A stretch of 64,000 nt of DNA from an uncultured Oscillibacter sp. (GCA_945868085.1 CAMBKF010000001.1:62001-126000); one strand, 5' to 3'. Counted from the stretch's first letter, positions 33,801 to 43,262 are shown. Numbers and translations: made by a program. Notes: generated by a model not told the origin, from the sequence alone.

Positions 33801-35150
33801 TTACCGTCTGTTGGAGCGGATCCAGATGCCCTGCTTTTCCGCTGCAGCGATCAGCTCCTCCCGGAAGGCCGGGTGCGCCACGGAGATCAGGCGTTCCGCC
33901 CGCTCCCAGGTGCTGCAGCCCACCAAATTCACGCCGCCGTACTCGGTGACGATGTAGTAAGCCAGGCTGCGCGGGTCAGTGACCACGTCGCCGGTGACCA
34001 AAGTAGGATTGATGCGGGAGACCATCTCACCCTGCTTGTTGGTAAAGGACGATGTCAGGCAGATAAATGCCTTTCCCCCTTTCGATACGGCAGCGCCCTC
34101 CAAAAAGTCCAGCTGGCCGCCGGTGCCGCTGATCTGCCGGGTACCGGAGCTCTCGGCACAGATCTGGCCATACAGATCCACGGAGATGCAGTTGTTGATA
34201 GAGACAAAGTTGTCCAGCTGCCCCACATTTGCCGGGTCATTGCAGTAAGAAATGGGATAGGTGACCACGCCCGGGTTTTCCCGTATCCAGTCATACAGAT
34301 CCTGGGAACCCAGCGCCAGGCCGAAAACGCTCTTATACCGGTCCAGGGTCTTCTTGTTGTTGGTGATCTTCCCTGCCTTATACATATCCAGGTAGGAGTC
34401 GCACAGCATTTCCGTGTGGATGCCCAGGTCTCTCAAGTCGCTCTTGGCGATCATCTGGCCCACTGCGTTGGGCAGCGAACCGATGCCCAGCTGCAGGGTC
34501 GAACCGTCTGCCATGTTCTGCACCACGAACTCGGCGATCTTCATCTCCGCTTCAGAGGCCGCCGGAGACTTCACATTGGGCAGCGGGCCGTGGTCGCCCT
34601 CAACGATCATGTTCACATCGCTGATGTGGATGCACTCGTCCAGGCCGCCATAGACCCAGGGCAGGTTCTCATTTACCTCCAGGATCACAATATCCGCCTT
34701 GTCCAGCACCGCACGGGCGGAAGCATTACTGACGGAGAAATTAAAATATCCGTGCTCGTTCATAGGCGTAACGCACATCATGGCCACGTTGACCGTGAGA
34801 AACTGGGTGTAATACCAGCCCAAATTGCGGAACACCATGGGGATAAAATTGCACAGGCCTTTATCGCAGAGCTTGCGCTCATACCCGGACAGATGCCAGC
34901 TGTTATAAATGAAATGCTCCCGGGTGGGGTCACACTCAACCATCTGAATAGGCTGAGAGATCAGGTATCCTCTTACCTTCACGCCCCGCAGCTCGTCCTT
35001 GCGCCGGGCGATGGCAGCATCCATCAGAGACGGAAAAGCACCGCCCATGGAAACATCGATCCAGTCACCGCTCTTGATGACCCTTGCGGCCTCATCGGGT
35101 GTGCAGAGTTTGCGTTTATATTCGGATGAATAATCGAACGGAATGGCCAT
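33801..35150 (-). CDS. but: butyryl-CoA:acetate CoA-transferase family protein
   Basis: A 449-residue class I CoA-transferase of the acetyl-CoA hydrolase/transferase family. The N-terminal half has IKSGDWIDVSMGGAFPSLMDAA. The C-terminal half has LQLGIGSLPNAVG, the catalytic glutamate in CAESSGTRQISGTGGQLDFL, KAFICLTSSF and VTDPRSLAYYIVTEYGGVNL, matching the butyryl-CoA:acetate subgroup of gut butyrate producers. It would release butyrate and form acetyl-CoA in the last step of fermentation. 4-hydroxybutyrate or propionate CoA-transferases are close relatives, so the substrate is probable rather than certain. Monocistronic, with a near-consensus SigA promoter. Confidence 0.85.
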   Translation of the reverse strand: MAIPFDYSSEYKRKLCTPDEAARVIKSGDWIDVSMGGAFPSLMDAAIARRKDELRGVKVRGYLISQPIQMVECDPTREHFIYNSWHLSGYERKLCDKGLCNFIPMVFRNLGWYYTQFLTVNVAMMCVTPMNEHGYFNFSVSNASARAVLDKADIVILEVNENLPWVYGGLDECIHISDVNMIVEGDHGPLPNVKSPAASEAEMKIAEFVVQNMADGSTLQLGIGSLPNAVGQMIAKSDLRDLGIHTEMLCDSYLDMYKAGKITNNKKTLDRYKSVFGLALGSQDLYDWIRENPGVVTYPISYCNDPANVGQLDNFVSINNCISVDLYGQICAESSGTRQISGTGGQLDFLEGAAVSKGGKAFICLTSSFTNKQGEMVSRINPTLVTGDVVTDPRSLAYYIVTEYGGVNLVGCSTWERAERLISVAHPAFREELIAAAEKQGIWIRSNRR

Positions 35151-35188
35151 AGCTCCTCGCCTCTCTTTTTAGTTTCTGTACTTTGTTA

Positions 35189-35217
35189 ATTTTATCACTT
35201 TCCCGATAGTTTGTCAA
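35189..35217 (-). promoter_or_regulatory. SigA promoter of the CoA-transferase gene with Rex-like half-site
   Basis: Leftward TTGACA (35217-35212), 17-nt spacer, TAAAAT (35194-35189). TTGTTAA at 35183-35189 on the plus strand, adjoining the -10, is one perfect half of the Rex consensus TTGTTAA-N4-TTAACAA; the other half is degenerate. Redox control by Rex is therefore possible. Confidence 0.8.
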
Positions 35218-35243
35218 TGGATTAACAGGAAATATAAAGAAAA

Positions 35244-35272
35244 TGCGGGCGGGGTTTGATGCCCCGCCCGCA
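35244..35272 (-). terminator. terminator of nifJ
   Basis: An 11-bp perfect G/C stem (35244-35254 with 35262-35272, loop TTTGATG) followed on the minus strand by TTTTCTTTATATTT. Confidence 0.85.
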
Positions 35273-35295
35273 GCAGTTTTGCAGAGATCAGGCGA

Positions 35296-38200
35296 TCAGT
35301 CTTCGGACTTGCGCTTGTAGTACTCGTACTTCTCCTTGGCGGCCTCTTCGGCGTCGGCGAACAACACCTTGGCGTTCTCGGGGAAGCTCAGCTCCAGGGA
35401 TGCGTAGCGCACCTCGCCCTTCATGAAGTCGTACAGCGGCATGGACGGCTCCTTGGAGTCCAGGGTGAACTTCTTGGTCTCGGGGCTGTAGCGGTACAGA
35501 TTCCAGTAGCCGGAGTTCACAGCGTCCTTCATCTCCTGCTGGACGTTGCTCATGCCCTTCTTGATGCCGTGGTTGATGCAGGGGGCATAGCAGATGACGA
35601 TGGACGGGCCCTTGTGTGCCTCGGCCTCCTTGATGGCCTTGATGAGCTGGTTGGGGTTGGCGCCCATGGAGCACTGGGCCACATAGACATTGTCATAGGT
35701 CATCAGCAGCAGACCCAGGTCCTTCTTGCGGGTCTTCTTGCCGCTGGCCTGGAACTGGGCCACGGCGCCCACGGGAGTGGCCTTGGAGGACTGTCCGCCG
35801 GTGTTGGAGTACACCTCGGTATCTACCAGCAGCACGTTCACATCCTCGCCCATGGCGAACACATGATCCAAACCGCCGTAACCGATGTCATAGGCCCAGC
35901 CGTCGCCGCCGTACATCCACATGGTCTTCTTGGACATATCCTTGCGGCGCTTGAGGATCTCGGCCACCACGGCCTGCTCCTCGGCGCTGAACTTGGTGCT
36001 CTCCAGCACGGCCAGCAGCTCGTCGGTAGCCACGGAGGAGGCATCCAAGTCGTCATAGGTCTCCAGCCACTTGGCAATGGCGGCCTTCACGGCCGCATCC
36101 TTCGTCATGCCGTCCAGCTGCTTGACAAACGCCGTAACAGCATCGCGCAGCTGCTTCACAGCCAGGCACATGCCGTAGGAGAACTCGGCGTTGTTTTCAA
36201 ACAGGGAGTTGGACCATGCCACGCCCTTGCCTTCCTTATTCTTGCAGTAAGGTACGCAGGGCATAGCGGCGCCCCAGGCCTGGGTGCAGCCGGTGGCGTT
36301 GGCCAGGTACATCTTGTCGCCGTAGAGCTGGGTCAGGAGCTTGATATAGGGCGTCTCGCCGCAGCCGGCGCAGGCGCCGTTGAACTCCACCAGGGGCTGG
36401 CGCAGCTGGCTGCCCTTGAGGGTGAACTTGTCGATGCGGTCGTTCTTCTCGGGCAGAGTCTGCAGATACTTCCAGTTGGTCTGATCCAGAGACACCTCAT
36501 GGGTGGGGACCATCTTCAGTGCCTTGCCGCTCTTGGGGCAGGAGGACACGCAGCTGCCGCAGCTGGTGCAGTCCAGAGTGGACACGCCCATGGTGTACTT
36601 GAGGCCGTCCATCTTGGGACCCTTGGCGTCCACCAGGATCATCCCGGCGGGGGCATTGGCGGCTTCCTTCTCATCCAGCAGATAGGGCCGGATCACGGCG
36701 TGGGGGCACACGAAGGAGCACATATTGCACTGGATGCACTCGTCCTGATTCCACACCGGCAGGTGCGTGGCGATACCGCGCTTTTCATACTGGGAGGTAC
36801 CCAGAGGCATGGTGCCGTCCTCCATACCCTTGAAGGCGGAGACGGGCAGCAGGTCGCCCTTCTGCGCGTTGATGGGCACCAGGATGTTCTTGATGATGTC
36901 GGGCACATCGGCGGGAGCGGGCTGGATGGCTGCGCCGGAGAGATTCTTCCAGCTCTCCTTCACCTGCACCTGCTTCACGGCGTTGATGCCGGCGTCCACG
37001 GCGGCGATGTTCATGTTTACGATCTTCTCGCCCTTGAGGCCGTAGGTCTTCTTAACGGCGGCCTTCATGTGCTCCACGGCATCCTCCACGGGAATGACAT
37101 TGGCCAGCTTGAAGAAGGCGGCCTGCAGCACCATGTTGGAGCGGTTGCCCAGGCCCAGTGCCTGAGACTCCTTATTGGCGTCGATGATGTAGAACTTGAT
37201 ATCATTCTCCGCGATGTACTTGAGGATGTCGCCGGGGATGTGCCGCTCCAGCTCCTCCTCTTTCCACTCGCAGTTCAGCAGGAAGCTGCCGTGGGGCTTC
37301 AGCTCGGAGATGATGTCGTACTTGGTCAGATAGGTCTGGTTGTGGCAGGCCACGAAGTCGGCATGGCTTACATAATAGGTAGAGCTGATGGGCTTCTTAC
37401 CGAAGCGCAGGTGGCTCTTGGTGATGCCGAAGGACTTCTTGGTGTCGTACTCAAAGTACGCCTGGCAGTACATATCGGTGGTCTCGCCGATGATCTTGAT
37501 GGAGTTCTTGTTGGCACCCACGGTACCGTCGGAGCCCAGGCCCCAGAACTTGCAGGAGATGGTGCCCTCCGGCTCGCAGTTCAGAGCCGGGCCCAGGGGC
37601 AGGGACAGGTTGGTCACATCGTCCACGATGCCGATGGTGAAGTGGTTCTTGGGCTCATCCAGCAGGAGATTGTCGTACACGGCCTTGATCTGAGCGGGGG
37701 TGGTGTCCTTGCTGGACAGACCGTAACGGCCGGCAAAAATTTCGGGCCGGTTCTTGTCGTTGATGTAAGCGGCGCAGATGTCCTCATACAGAGGCTCGCC
37801 GATGGAGCCGATCTCCTTCACGCGGTCCAGCACGGCGACCTTCTTCACGGTCTTGGGCATGGCCGCCAGCAGGTGCTTCTTGGAGAACGGACGGAACAGG
37901 TGTACCTGCAGGAAGCCCACCTTCTCGCCCCGGTCGTTCAGGTACTTCACGGTCTCCTGCACGCAGCCGGTGACGGAACCCATGGCCACGATGACACGCT
38001 CGGCGTCGGGGGCGCCATAGTAATTAAAGAGGTGATACTCCCGACCCGTCAGCTTGGAGATCTGGGCCATGTAGTCCTCCACGATGTCGGGCAGCTTATT
38101 ATAGTCGCTGTTATTGGCCTCGCGGAGCTGGAAGTAAATGTCGGGGTTATCCACCAGAGAGCGCATCCGGGGATCCTCGGGGTTCAGGGCGTTGGCGCGG

Positions 38201-38808
38201 AACCGGGCCAGAGCGTCATAATCCACCAGCTTGGCAAAGTCGCTGTATTCCAGGGCTTCCACCTTCTGGATCTCATGGCTGGTGCGGAAACCGTCAAAGA
38301 AATGCAGGAACGGGATCCGGGCTTTGATGGCGGACAGGTGTGCCACGCCGGCCAGGTCCATGATCTCCTGCACGCTGCCGGAGTTCAGCATGGCAAAGCC
38401 GGTCTGACGGCAATTCATCACGTCGGAATGATCGCCGAAAATGGAGAACGCGTGGGTACCCACGGTACGGGATGCCACATGCAGCACGCCGGGCAGACGC
38501 TCACCGGAGATACGGTGCATGGTGGGGATCATCAGCATCAGGCCCTGGGAGGCGGTGAAGCTGGTGGCCAGTGCGCCGGCCTCCAATGCGCCGTGGCAAG
38601 CGCCGCAGGCGCCGGCCTCAGACTGCATTTCCACCAGGCGGACAGGCTGATTGAAGATGTTCTTCTTCCCTTTTGCGGACCATTCATCCGTGTGCTCCGC
38701 CATAGGCGAAGACGGCGTAATGGGGTAAATTGCTGCGACCTCGGAGAACGCGTATGCCACATAGGCCGCCGCTTCGTTACCGTCGCAGATCTTCATGATC
38801 TTACTCAT
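35296..38808 (-). CDS. nifJ: pyruvate:ferredoxin (flavodoxin) oxidoreductase
   Basis: A single-chain, 1170-residue enzyme converting pyruvate and CoA to acetyl-CoA, CO2 and reduced ferredoxin. The N-terminal domain has AYAFSEVAAIYPITPSSPMAEH and GALEAGALATSFTASQGLMLM. The linker holds two clusters, CIQCNMCSFVCPHAVI (near residue 690) and CTSCGSCVSSCPKSGKA (near residue 745). A third cluster site uses CAGCGETPYIKLL. TPP binds at GDGWAYDIGYGGLDH (near residue 966). The ATG at 38808 follows AGGAGGAAG. It is the central carbon link between glycolysis and butyrate. Monocistronic. Confidence 0.97.
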   Translation of the reverse strand: MSKIMKICDGNEAAAYVAYAFSEVAAIYPITPSSPMAEHTDEWSAKGKKNIFNQPVRLVEMQSEAGACGACHGALEAGALATSFTASQGLMLMIPTMHRISGERLPGVLHVASRTVGTHAFSIFGDHSDVMNCRQTGFAMLNSGSVQEIMDLAGVAHLSAIKARIPFLHFFDGFRTSHEIQKVEALEYSDFAKLVDYDALARFRANALNPEDPRMRSLVDNPDIYFQLREANNSDYNKLPDIVEDYMAQISKLTGREYHLFNYYGAPDAERVIVAMGSVTGCVQETVKYLNDRGEKVGFLQVHLFRPFSKKHLLAAMPKTVKKVAVLDRVKEIGSIGEPLYEDICAAYINDKNRPEIFAGRYGLSSKDTTPAQIKAVYDNLLLDEPKNHFTIGIVDDVTNLSLPLGPALNCEPEGTISCKFWGLGSDGTVGANKNSIKIIGETTDMYCQAYFEYDTKKSFGITKSHLRFGKKPISSTYYVSHADFVACHNQTYLTKYDIISELKPHGSFLLNCEWKEEELERHIPGDILKYIAENDIKFYIIDANKESQALGLGNRSNMVLQAAFFKLANVIPVEDAVEHMKAAVKKTYGLKGEKIVNMNIAAVDAGINAVKQVQVKESWKNLSGAAIQPAPADVPDIIKNILVPINAQKGDLLPVSAFKGMEDGTMPLGTSQYEKRGIATHLPVWNQDECIQCNMCSFVCPHAVIRPYLLDEKEAANAPAGMILVDAKGPKMDGLKYTMGVSTLDCTSCGSCVSSCPKSGKALKMVPTHEVSLDQTNWKYLQTLPEKNDRIDKFTLKGSQLRQPLVEFNGACAGCGETPYIKLLTQLYGDKMYLANATGCTQAWGAAMPCVPYCKNKEGKGVAWSNSLFENNAEFSYGMCLAVKQLRDAVTAFVKQLDGMTKDAAVKAAIAKWLETYDDLDASSVATDELLAVLESTKFSAEEQAVVAEILKRRKDMSKKTMWMYGGDGWAYDIGYGGLDHVFAMGEDVNVLLVDTEVYSNTGGQSSKATPVGAVAQFQASGKKTRKKDLGLLLMTYDNVYVAQCSMGANPNQLIKAIKEAEAHKGPSIVICYAPCINHGIKKGMSNVQQEMKDAVNSGYWNLYRYSPETKKFTLDSKEPSMPLYDFMKGEVRYASLELSFPENAKVLFADAEEAAKEKYEYYKRKSED

Positions 38809-38890
38809 TATACTTCCTCCTCTTGGGCTTTTTAGGGTGCAGACCCGGTCAGCCCTTTGTCCGAATCTGTTTCGTAACAATACATTTTAT

Positions 38891-38918
38891 ATTGTAGCAC
38901 TTTCTTTCCTCACGTCAA
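38891..38918 (-). promoter_or_regulatory. SigA promoter of nifJ
   Basis: Leftward TTGACG (38918-38913), 16-nt spacer, TACAAT (38896-38891). A short palindrome, GGAATTATTCC (38937-38947), lies 19 bp upstream of the -35 and could be an activator site. Confidence 0.75.
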
Positions 38919-38984
38919 TGTGAAGCGATAAATTTTGGAATTATTCCTAACATCGCAATCCATTTTTGTATAAAAAAACAACAA

Positions 38985-39015
38985 AATTACCGTGCCAAAA
39001 CGGCACGGTAATTAT
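38985..39015 (-). terminator. terminator of the ligA-yunB unit
   Basis: A 12-bp perfect stem AATTACCGTGCC with GGCACGGTAATT (loop AAAAC). T residues follow on the minus strand (TTTGTTGTTTTTTT). Confidence 0.83.
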
Positions 39016-39028
39016 AGATTATAACAAA

Positions 39029-40999
39029 TTATAACAGTGCTAAAAATTCCTCCTCACTCAGCACCGGAATGCCCAGATCCTGGGCCTTTTTCAGCTTGGA
39101 CCCGGCGTTTTCCCCCGCCACCACATAGGTGGTTTTCTTGGACACGGAGGAGGCCGCCTTGCCGCCCCGCTGCTCGATCATCTCCCCGGCTTCCTCCCGG
39201 GTAAAGCGGGACAGGGCCCCGGTGAGCACGAAGGTCATCCCCGCAAAGCGCCGGTCTACCAGCTCCTGGCGGCTGTCCATGTTCACACCGGCCGCCTTCA
39301 GCCGCTCCAGCAGGTCCGCCGCCTGGTCGCTGCTCATCCAGCGGATGATATAATCCGCCGTCACCGCGCCCACGTCGTCGATCTGCGTCAGCTCCTCCGC
39401 CGTGGCCCGGCGCAGGGCCTCCATGCTGCCAAAGTGCGCCGCCAGGATCTTGGCGGCCTTGGCCCCCACCTGTCGGATGCCCAGGGCAAAGATCAGCCGC
39501 CACAGGTCGTTTTCCTTCGATTTGGCAATGGCGTCCACGGCGTTTTGCGCCGATTTTGCGCCCATGCGCTCCAGATCGGCCAGCTGCTCCGCCCGCAGAT
39601 CATACAGGTCCGCCGGGTTGGACACCGGCCCGCTCTCAATGAGCTGCCGCATCACCGCCGGACCTACGCCGTCAATATCCATGGCGTCCCGGGAGGCAAA
39701 GTGGATCAGGTTGCGCAGCAGCTGGGCCGGGCATTCAGCACCCGTGCAGCGGATGGCCGCTCCGTCCGGGTCCCGCTCCACCGGCGCGCCGCACACCGGG
39801 CATGTTTCTGGCAGATGATATGGCGTAGTGCCCTCGGGCCGCTTCTCCCTGACCACCGACACGATCTCCGGGATGATCTCTCCCGCCTTCTGCACCACTA
39901 CCGTGTCGCCGATGCGGATGTCCTTTTCCGTGATGTAATCCTGGTTGTGCAGGGTGGCGTTGGTCACGGTGGTGCCCGCCAGACGCACCGGCTCCAGCAC
40001 GGCCTTGGGCGTCAGTACCCCCGTGCGCCCCACCTGCACCACGATGTCCACCACCCGGGACTCCTTCTGCTCCGGCGGATACTTATAGGCCACCGCCCAC
40101 TTGGGGCATTTGGCTGTGCTGCCCAGTATTTCGCGGTCTGACAAGTTATTGAGCTTTACAACCGCTCCGTCAATATCGAAGGGAAATTCCATCCGCTCAT
40201 CGCCCAGCTTTTCGATCTGCCGCAGGATCTCCTCAGCGCCTGAAAGCGTCGCGTGGGGGATCACCGGAAACCCCTGGGCGGCAAGATAGTCTATGGTTTC
40301 GGCGTGGGTCGTAAAGCGCCGGCCCTCCGCCAGCTGCAGGTTGAATACCGCAATATCCAGCCGCCGCTTTGCGCAGACCTTGGGGTCCTTCTGTCGCAGG
40401 GAGCCCGCCGCCGCGTTCCGGGGATTGGCCATGAGAGGTTTCCCCTCCAGCTCCAGCTGCTCATTGATCTCCTCAAAAACCGACCGGGCCATATACACCT
40501 CGCCCCGGACGATGAGCCGGGGCAGCTTCTCCGGCAGCACCATGGGGATAGAGCGGATGGTGCGCAGATTGCCCGTTACATCCTCCCCTACCCGGCCATC
40601 GCCCCGGGTGGCGCCCTGGAAGAACACGCCGTCCCGGTACTCCAGCGCTACAGAAAGGCCGTCAACCTTGGGTTCAACGCTGTATTCCGCCTGGGGCAGC
40701 GTATCCAGCACCTTGGTCAAAAAGTCCTTCACTTCATTGCTGTCGAACACATCCTCCAGGCTCTCCAGCGGGACCGGGTGCGCCACCGCCGCAAAATCAT
40801 TCAGCACAGCGTCCCCCACCCGCTGGGTAGGCGAATCCGGCGTGATCTCCTCCGGATGCTCCTTTTCCAGGTCCTGCAGCCGCCGGTACAGCCGGTCATA
40901 TTCATAGTCGGACATGGTGGACGCGTCCAGCGTATAGTACAGCCGGGCGTTTTCGTTCAGCGTATCCCGCAGCTGCTTCATCTCCGCACGGTAATCCAT
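39029..40999 (-). CDS. ligA: NAD-dependent DNA ligase
   Basis: Seals nicks in replication and repair. The 656-residue product has the adenylation lysine in SVEPKVDGLSVAL (near residue 110), TRGDGRVGEDVTGN, an OB fold, and a zinc site with CPVCGAPVE and CTGAECPAQ (near residues 400-425). Helix-hairpin-helix repeats and a C-terminal BRCT domain follow. The ATG at 40999 after AAGGGAG gives MDYRAEMKQLRDTL, the usual N-terminus. It follows yunB, with 13 nt between. Confidence 0.96.
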   Translation of the reverse strand: MDYRAEMKQLRDTLNENARLYYTLDASTMSDYEYDRLYRRLQDLEKEHPEEITPDSPTQRVGDAVLNDFAAVAHPVPLESLEDVFDSNEVKDFLTKVLDTLPQAEYSVEPKVDGLSVALEYRDGVFFQGATRGDGRVGEDVTGNLRTIRSIPMVLPEKLPRLIVRGEVYMARSVFEEINEQLELEGKPLMANPRNAAAGSLRQKDPKVCAKRRLDIAVFNLQLAEGRRFTTHAETIDYLAAQGFPVIPHATLSGAEEILRQIEKLGDERMEFPFDIDGAVVKLNNLSDREILGSTAKCPKWAVAYKYPPEQKESRVVDIVVQVGRTGVLTPKAVLEPVRLAGTTVTNATLHNQDYITEKDIRIGDTVVVQKAGEIIPEIVSVVREKRPEGTTPYHLPETCPVCGAPVERDPDGAAIRCTGAECPAQLLRNLIHFASRDAMDIDGVGPAVMRQLIESGPVSNPADLYDLRAEQLADLERMGAKSAQNAVDAIAKSKENDLWRLIFALGIRQVGAKAAKILAAHFGSMEALRRATAEELTQIDDVGAVTADYIIRWMSSDQAADLLERLKAAGVNMDSRQELVDRRFAGMTFVLTGALSRFTREEAGEMIEQRGGKAASSVSKKTTYVVAGENAGSKLKKAQDLGIPVLSEEEFLALL

Positions 41000-41012
41000 G
41001 TTGTTTCTCCCT

Positions 41013-41708
41013 TTATCCATTGTTCATGATGTATTCGTCCGCGTAGTCTTCGATCTTATCCTCGGTGGTGCTGAAATAGGTATAGGTCTGGGGCACATTG
41101 CCCACGATGACCGTTTCCGCCACGCACAGCTCGTTGTTCACCTTCACCGAGGTGGCAAACCCCGGCAGCAAGACCGTCACATATACCTCCACATCCAGCA
41201 GCACCTGGTGCTTGGTCTGATTGATCCCCGCCGCCGTCAGGGCGTTGCGCAGCTTGGCCGTGGCCGAGCCCACCGACTGGGTACGCACATGGATGTAGGG
41301 GCCCCGGCCTGCCAGCAGGTTAGAGCCGGTCAGCGAGCCCAGCGGGATGGCCAGGTCCGACGATGTCATCTCCGACAGCCGATCCAGCACCGCGTCCGAG
41401 ATCAGGGACTGCAGCCGGTTAAATTCCGGCATATTGCTCCGCAAAGCCGACACCTTGCCGCTGCTGTCCTTCTCAAAAGTGATGAGCGCCGAGCAGTCCA
41501 CCTGTCCGCTGGCCACGGCGTCGCTGACGGCATCGGCCACAATACGGTTGACCCGGTTGGTGGTCCGCGACTCCGTGAGCCGGGTGACCATGGGCCGCAG
41601 ACGCACCACGATCAGCGCCGCGCCCACCAGCAGCAAAACCAAAATGACGGAGATCCATATCGCAAATCTCTGCTTTCCAGATAAGCGGATATACCGAAGC
41701 CTGCGCAT
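41013..41708 (-). CDS. yunB: sporulation protein YunB
   Basis: A 231-residue membrane-anchored protein of the mother cell. One N-terminal transmembrane helix (residues about 14-36, FAIWISVILVLLLVGAALIV) precedes an extracytoplasmic domain with SNMPEFNRLQSLISDAVLDRL, IPLGSLTGSNLLAGRGPYIHV and HQVLLDVEVYVTVLLPG, all conserved in YunB. Its role in sporulation is known only genetically. ATG 41708 is chosen for position behind GGGGGTG. A perfect SigE -10, CATACACT, lies upstream. ligA follows at 13 nt and may be read through from here. Confidence 0.88.
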   Translation of the reverse strand: MRRLRYIRLSGKQRFAIWISVILVLLLVGAALIVVRLRPMVTRLTESRTTNRVNRIVADAVSDAVASGQVDCSALITFEKDSSGKVSALRSNMPEFNRLQSLISDAVLDRLSEMTSSDLAIPLGSLTGSNLLAGRGPYIHVRTQSVGSATAKLRNALTAAGINQTKHQVLLDVEVYVTVLLPGFATSVKVNNELCVAETVIVGNVPQTYTYFSTTEDKIEDYADEYIMNNG

Positions 41709-41728
41709 GACACACACCCCCTGCATAC

Positions 41729-41736
41729 AGTGTATG
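41729..41736 (-). promoter_or_regulatory. SigE -10 element upstream of yunB
   Basis: Leftward CATACACT (41736-41729) matches CATACANT fully and puts the transcript start about 14 nt before the start codon, just ahead of the ribosome site. No good -35 is visible at 13-15 nt. Confidence 0.5.
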
Positions 41737-41754
41737 CGCGGTGCGTGTCCGCCG

Positions 41755-43140
41755 TTACTCCGCCCAGCCGTTCACGATGGTCTTGAAGGTCTTACCCCGC
41801 TCGGCAAAGTTTTTAAACTGGTCGAAGGCTGCGCAGGCCGGCGACAGGGTCACAACATCCCCGCTCTGTGCCTTGTCCCGGGCATACTCTACTGCCTTTT
41901 CAAAGGGTGTGACCTCCGCGATCTCGGGGTGGCCCGGTCTGTACGCCGGCGCCTGCTCCACAGCGGCACGGATCTTCCCCGCCGTGGCGCCGCACAGCAC
42001 CAGCAGCTTCACATGCTCCACCACCTCCGGCCCCAGCACGTCAAAGGGAATGTGCTTGTCGTAGCCGCCGGCTATAAGGATCACCTTTTCCTTGAATGAG
42101 CGCAGCCCGGCAATGGTCCGGGAGGGGCTGCTGGCAATGGAATCGTTGTAGAACCGCACGCCGTGGTAGGTGCGCACCAGCTCGATGCGGTGCTCCACGC
42201 CGTTAAAGCTCCGGGCAAACTCCCGGATCACCTCATAGGGCACCAGGCCGTCCACGGCGGCGATGGCGGCCATGTAGTTCTCCACGTTGTGAACGCCCGG
42301 CAGGCGGATATCCTCCGTGGTCATAATGGCCTGTTCCCGGCCATCATGGCGGCAGACGATCTCCTCACCCCGCAGGAACACGCCGTCCGCCGGCTCCTCC
42401 CGGCGGCTGAAATAGCGCACGCGCCCCGGGGCCCTGGTCCCCTGCTCCCGGGTGATGGCGTTGTCCAGGTTGAACACGGCCACATCCCCGGCGGACTGAT
42501 AGCGGAAGATATTCTCCTTGGCCGCCACATATTCCTCCATGCTCTTGTGCATGTCCAGATGGTTGGGGGCCAGATTCGTCACCACGGCGATATGTGGGCT
42601 ATGGGTCATGGTCATCAGCTGGAAGCTGCTCAGCTCCAGCACCGCATAGTCCTCCGCCTGCATTTCGTCCGCCTGGCACAGGAGGGGATTTCCGATGTTG
42701 CCGCCCACATGAACGGTTTTCCCGGCGGCCTTCAGGAGCTCTGCAATAATGGTCGTGGTGGTTGTCTTGCCGTCCGACCCGGTCACAGCCAGGAGCGTGC
42801 AGGGGCAGACCTCAAAAAACACCTCCATCTCCGAGGTGATCTCGCTGCCCTGGGCCTTAGCCACCAGCAGCTCCGGCACATCGGGCCGCAGCCCCGGGGT
42901 GCGGAAGATCACATCCTGATTCAGGCCCTGCAGATAGTTCTCCCCCAGCTGCAGGCGGCAGCCCGCCTTTTCCAGCTCCTCCGCCAGGGTGCCCAGGGCG
43001 TCACGGCTGCGCTTATCGCAGGCGGTAACGCAGATCCCCTCCTGCAGCAGCCGCCGCAGCCAGGGAGTGTTGCTCACACCGATGCCGACTACGGCAACGG
43101 TCTTATTTTTCAGTGTATCCAAATACTGACGCAGTGTCAT
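41755..43140 (-). CDS. murD: UDP-N-acetylmuramoylalanine--D-glutamate ligase
   Basis: Adds D-glutamate to the peptidoglycan precursor. The 461-residue product begins MTLRQYLDTLKNKTVAVVGIGVSN. It has Walker A VTGSDGKTTTTTIIAELL, the GGNIGNPLL loop, NLAPNHLDMHKSMEEYV, GVEHRIELV and the C-terminal DSIASSPSRTIAGLRSF and LIAGGYDKHIPF. ATG 43140 follows GGAGG by 9 nt. It is far from other mur genes of the dcw cluster, so its peptidoglycan locus is dispersed. Confidence 0.95.
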   Translation of the reverse strand: MTLRQYLDTLKNKTVAVVGIGVSNTPWLRRLLQEGICVTACDKRSRDALGTLAEELEKAGCRLQLGENYLQGLNQDVIFRTPGLRPDVPELLVAKAQGSEITSEMEVFFEVCPCTLLAVTGSDGKTTTTTIIAELLKAAGKTVHVGGNIGNPLLCQADEMQAEDYAVLELSSFQLMTMTHSPHIAVVTNLAPNHLDMHKSMEEYVAAKENIFRYQSAGDVAVFNLDNAITREQGTRAPGRVRYFSRREEPADGVFLRGEEIVCRHDGREQAIMTTEDIRLPGVHNVENYMAAIAAVDGLVPYEVIREFARSFNGVEHRIELVRTYHGVRFYNDSIASSPSRTIAGLRSFKEKVILIAGGYDKHIPFDVLGPEVVEHVKLLVLCGATAGKIRAAVEQAPAYRPGHPEIAEVTPFEKAVEYARDKAQSGDVVTLSPACAAFDQFKNFAERGKTFKTIVNGWAE

Positions 43141-43174
43141 ATCCAGTGCCTCCATAGACGCCAATTTTGTATTT

Positions 43175-43203
43175 ATTATATCCCATTTTATGGTGCAGTT
43201 CAA
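43175..43203 (-). promoter_or_regulatory. SigA promoter of murD
   Basis: Leftward TTGAAC (43203-43198), 17-nt spacer, TATAAT (43180-43175). It is divergent from the rnpB promoter, 26 bp away. Confidence 0.83.
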
Positions 43204-43228
43204 TTCCTTTTTCCGCAGAAAAGCGAGG

Positions 43229-43257
43229 TTGACTTTCCGGCGCTATTCCCTTATTAT
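43229..43257 (+). promoter_or_regulatory. SigA promoter of rnpB
   Basis: TTGACT (43229-43234), 17-nt spacer, TATTAT (43252-43257). The predicted start near 43264 coincides with the 5' end of the RNase P RNA. Confidence 0.8.
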
Positions 43258-43262
43258 AATAG

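Noticed and set aside
35569..38835. A 1088-codon open frame on the plus strand, opposite nifJ
   Set aside because: It is the antisense shadow of nifJ in a G+C-rich gene; the translation is His/Gly/Leu-rich low-complexity without motifs. The same holds for long frames opposite the vor operon (2845-5262), the CoA-transferase (33291-35129), murC (26660-28555) and prkC (49110-51080).
41725..41738. Palindrome GCATACAGTGTATGC as an operator upstream of yunB
   Set aside because: The symmetry arises because the SigE -10 is nearly self-complementary; position and spacing are explained better by a promoter element.
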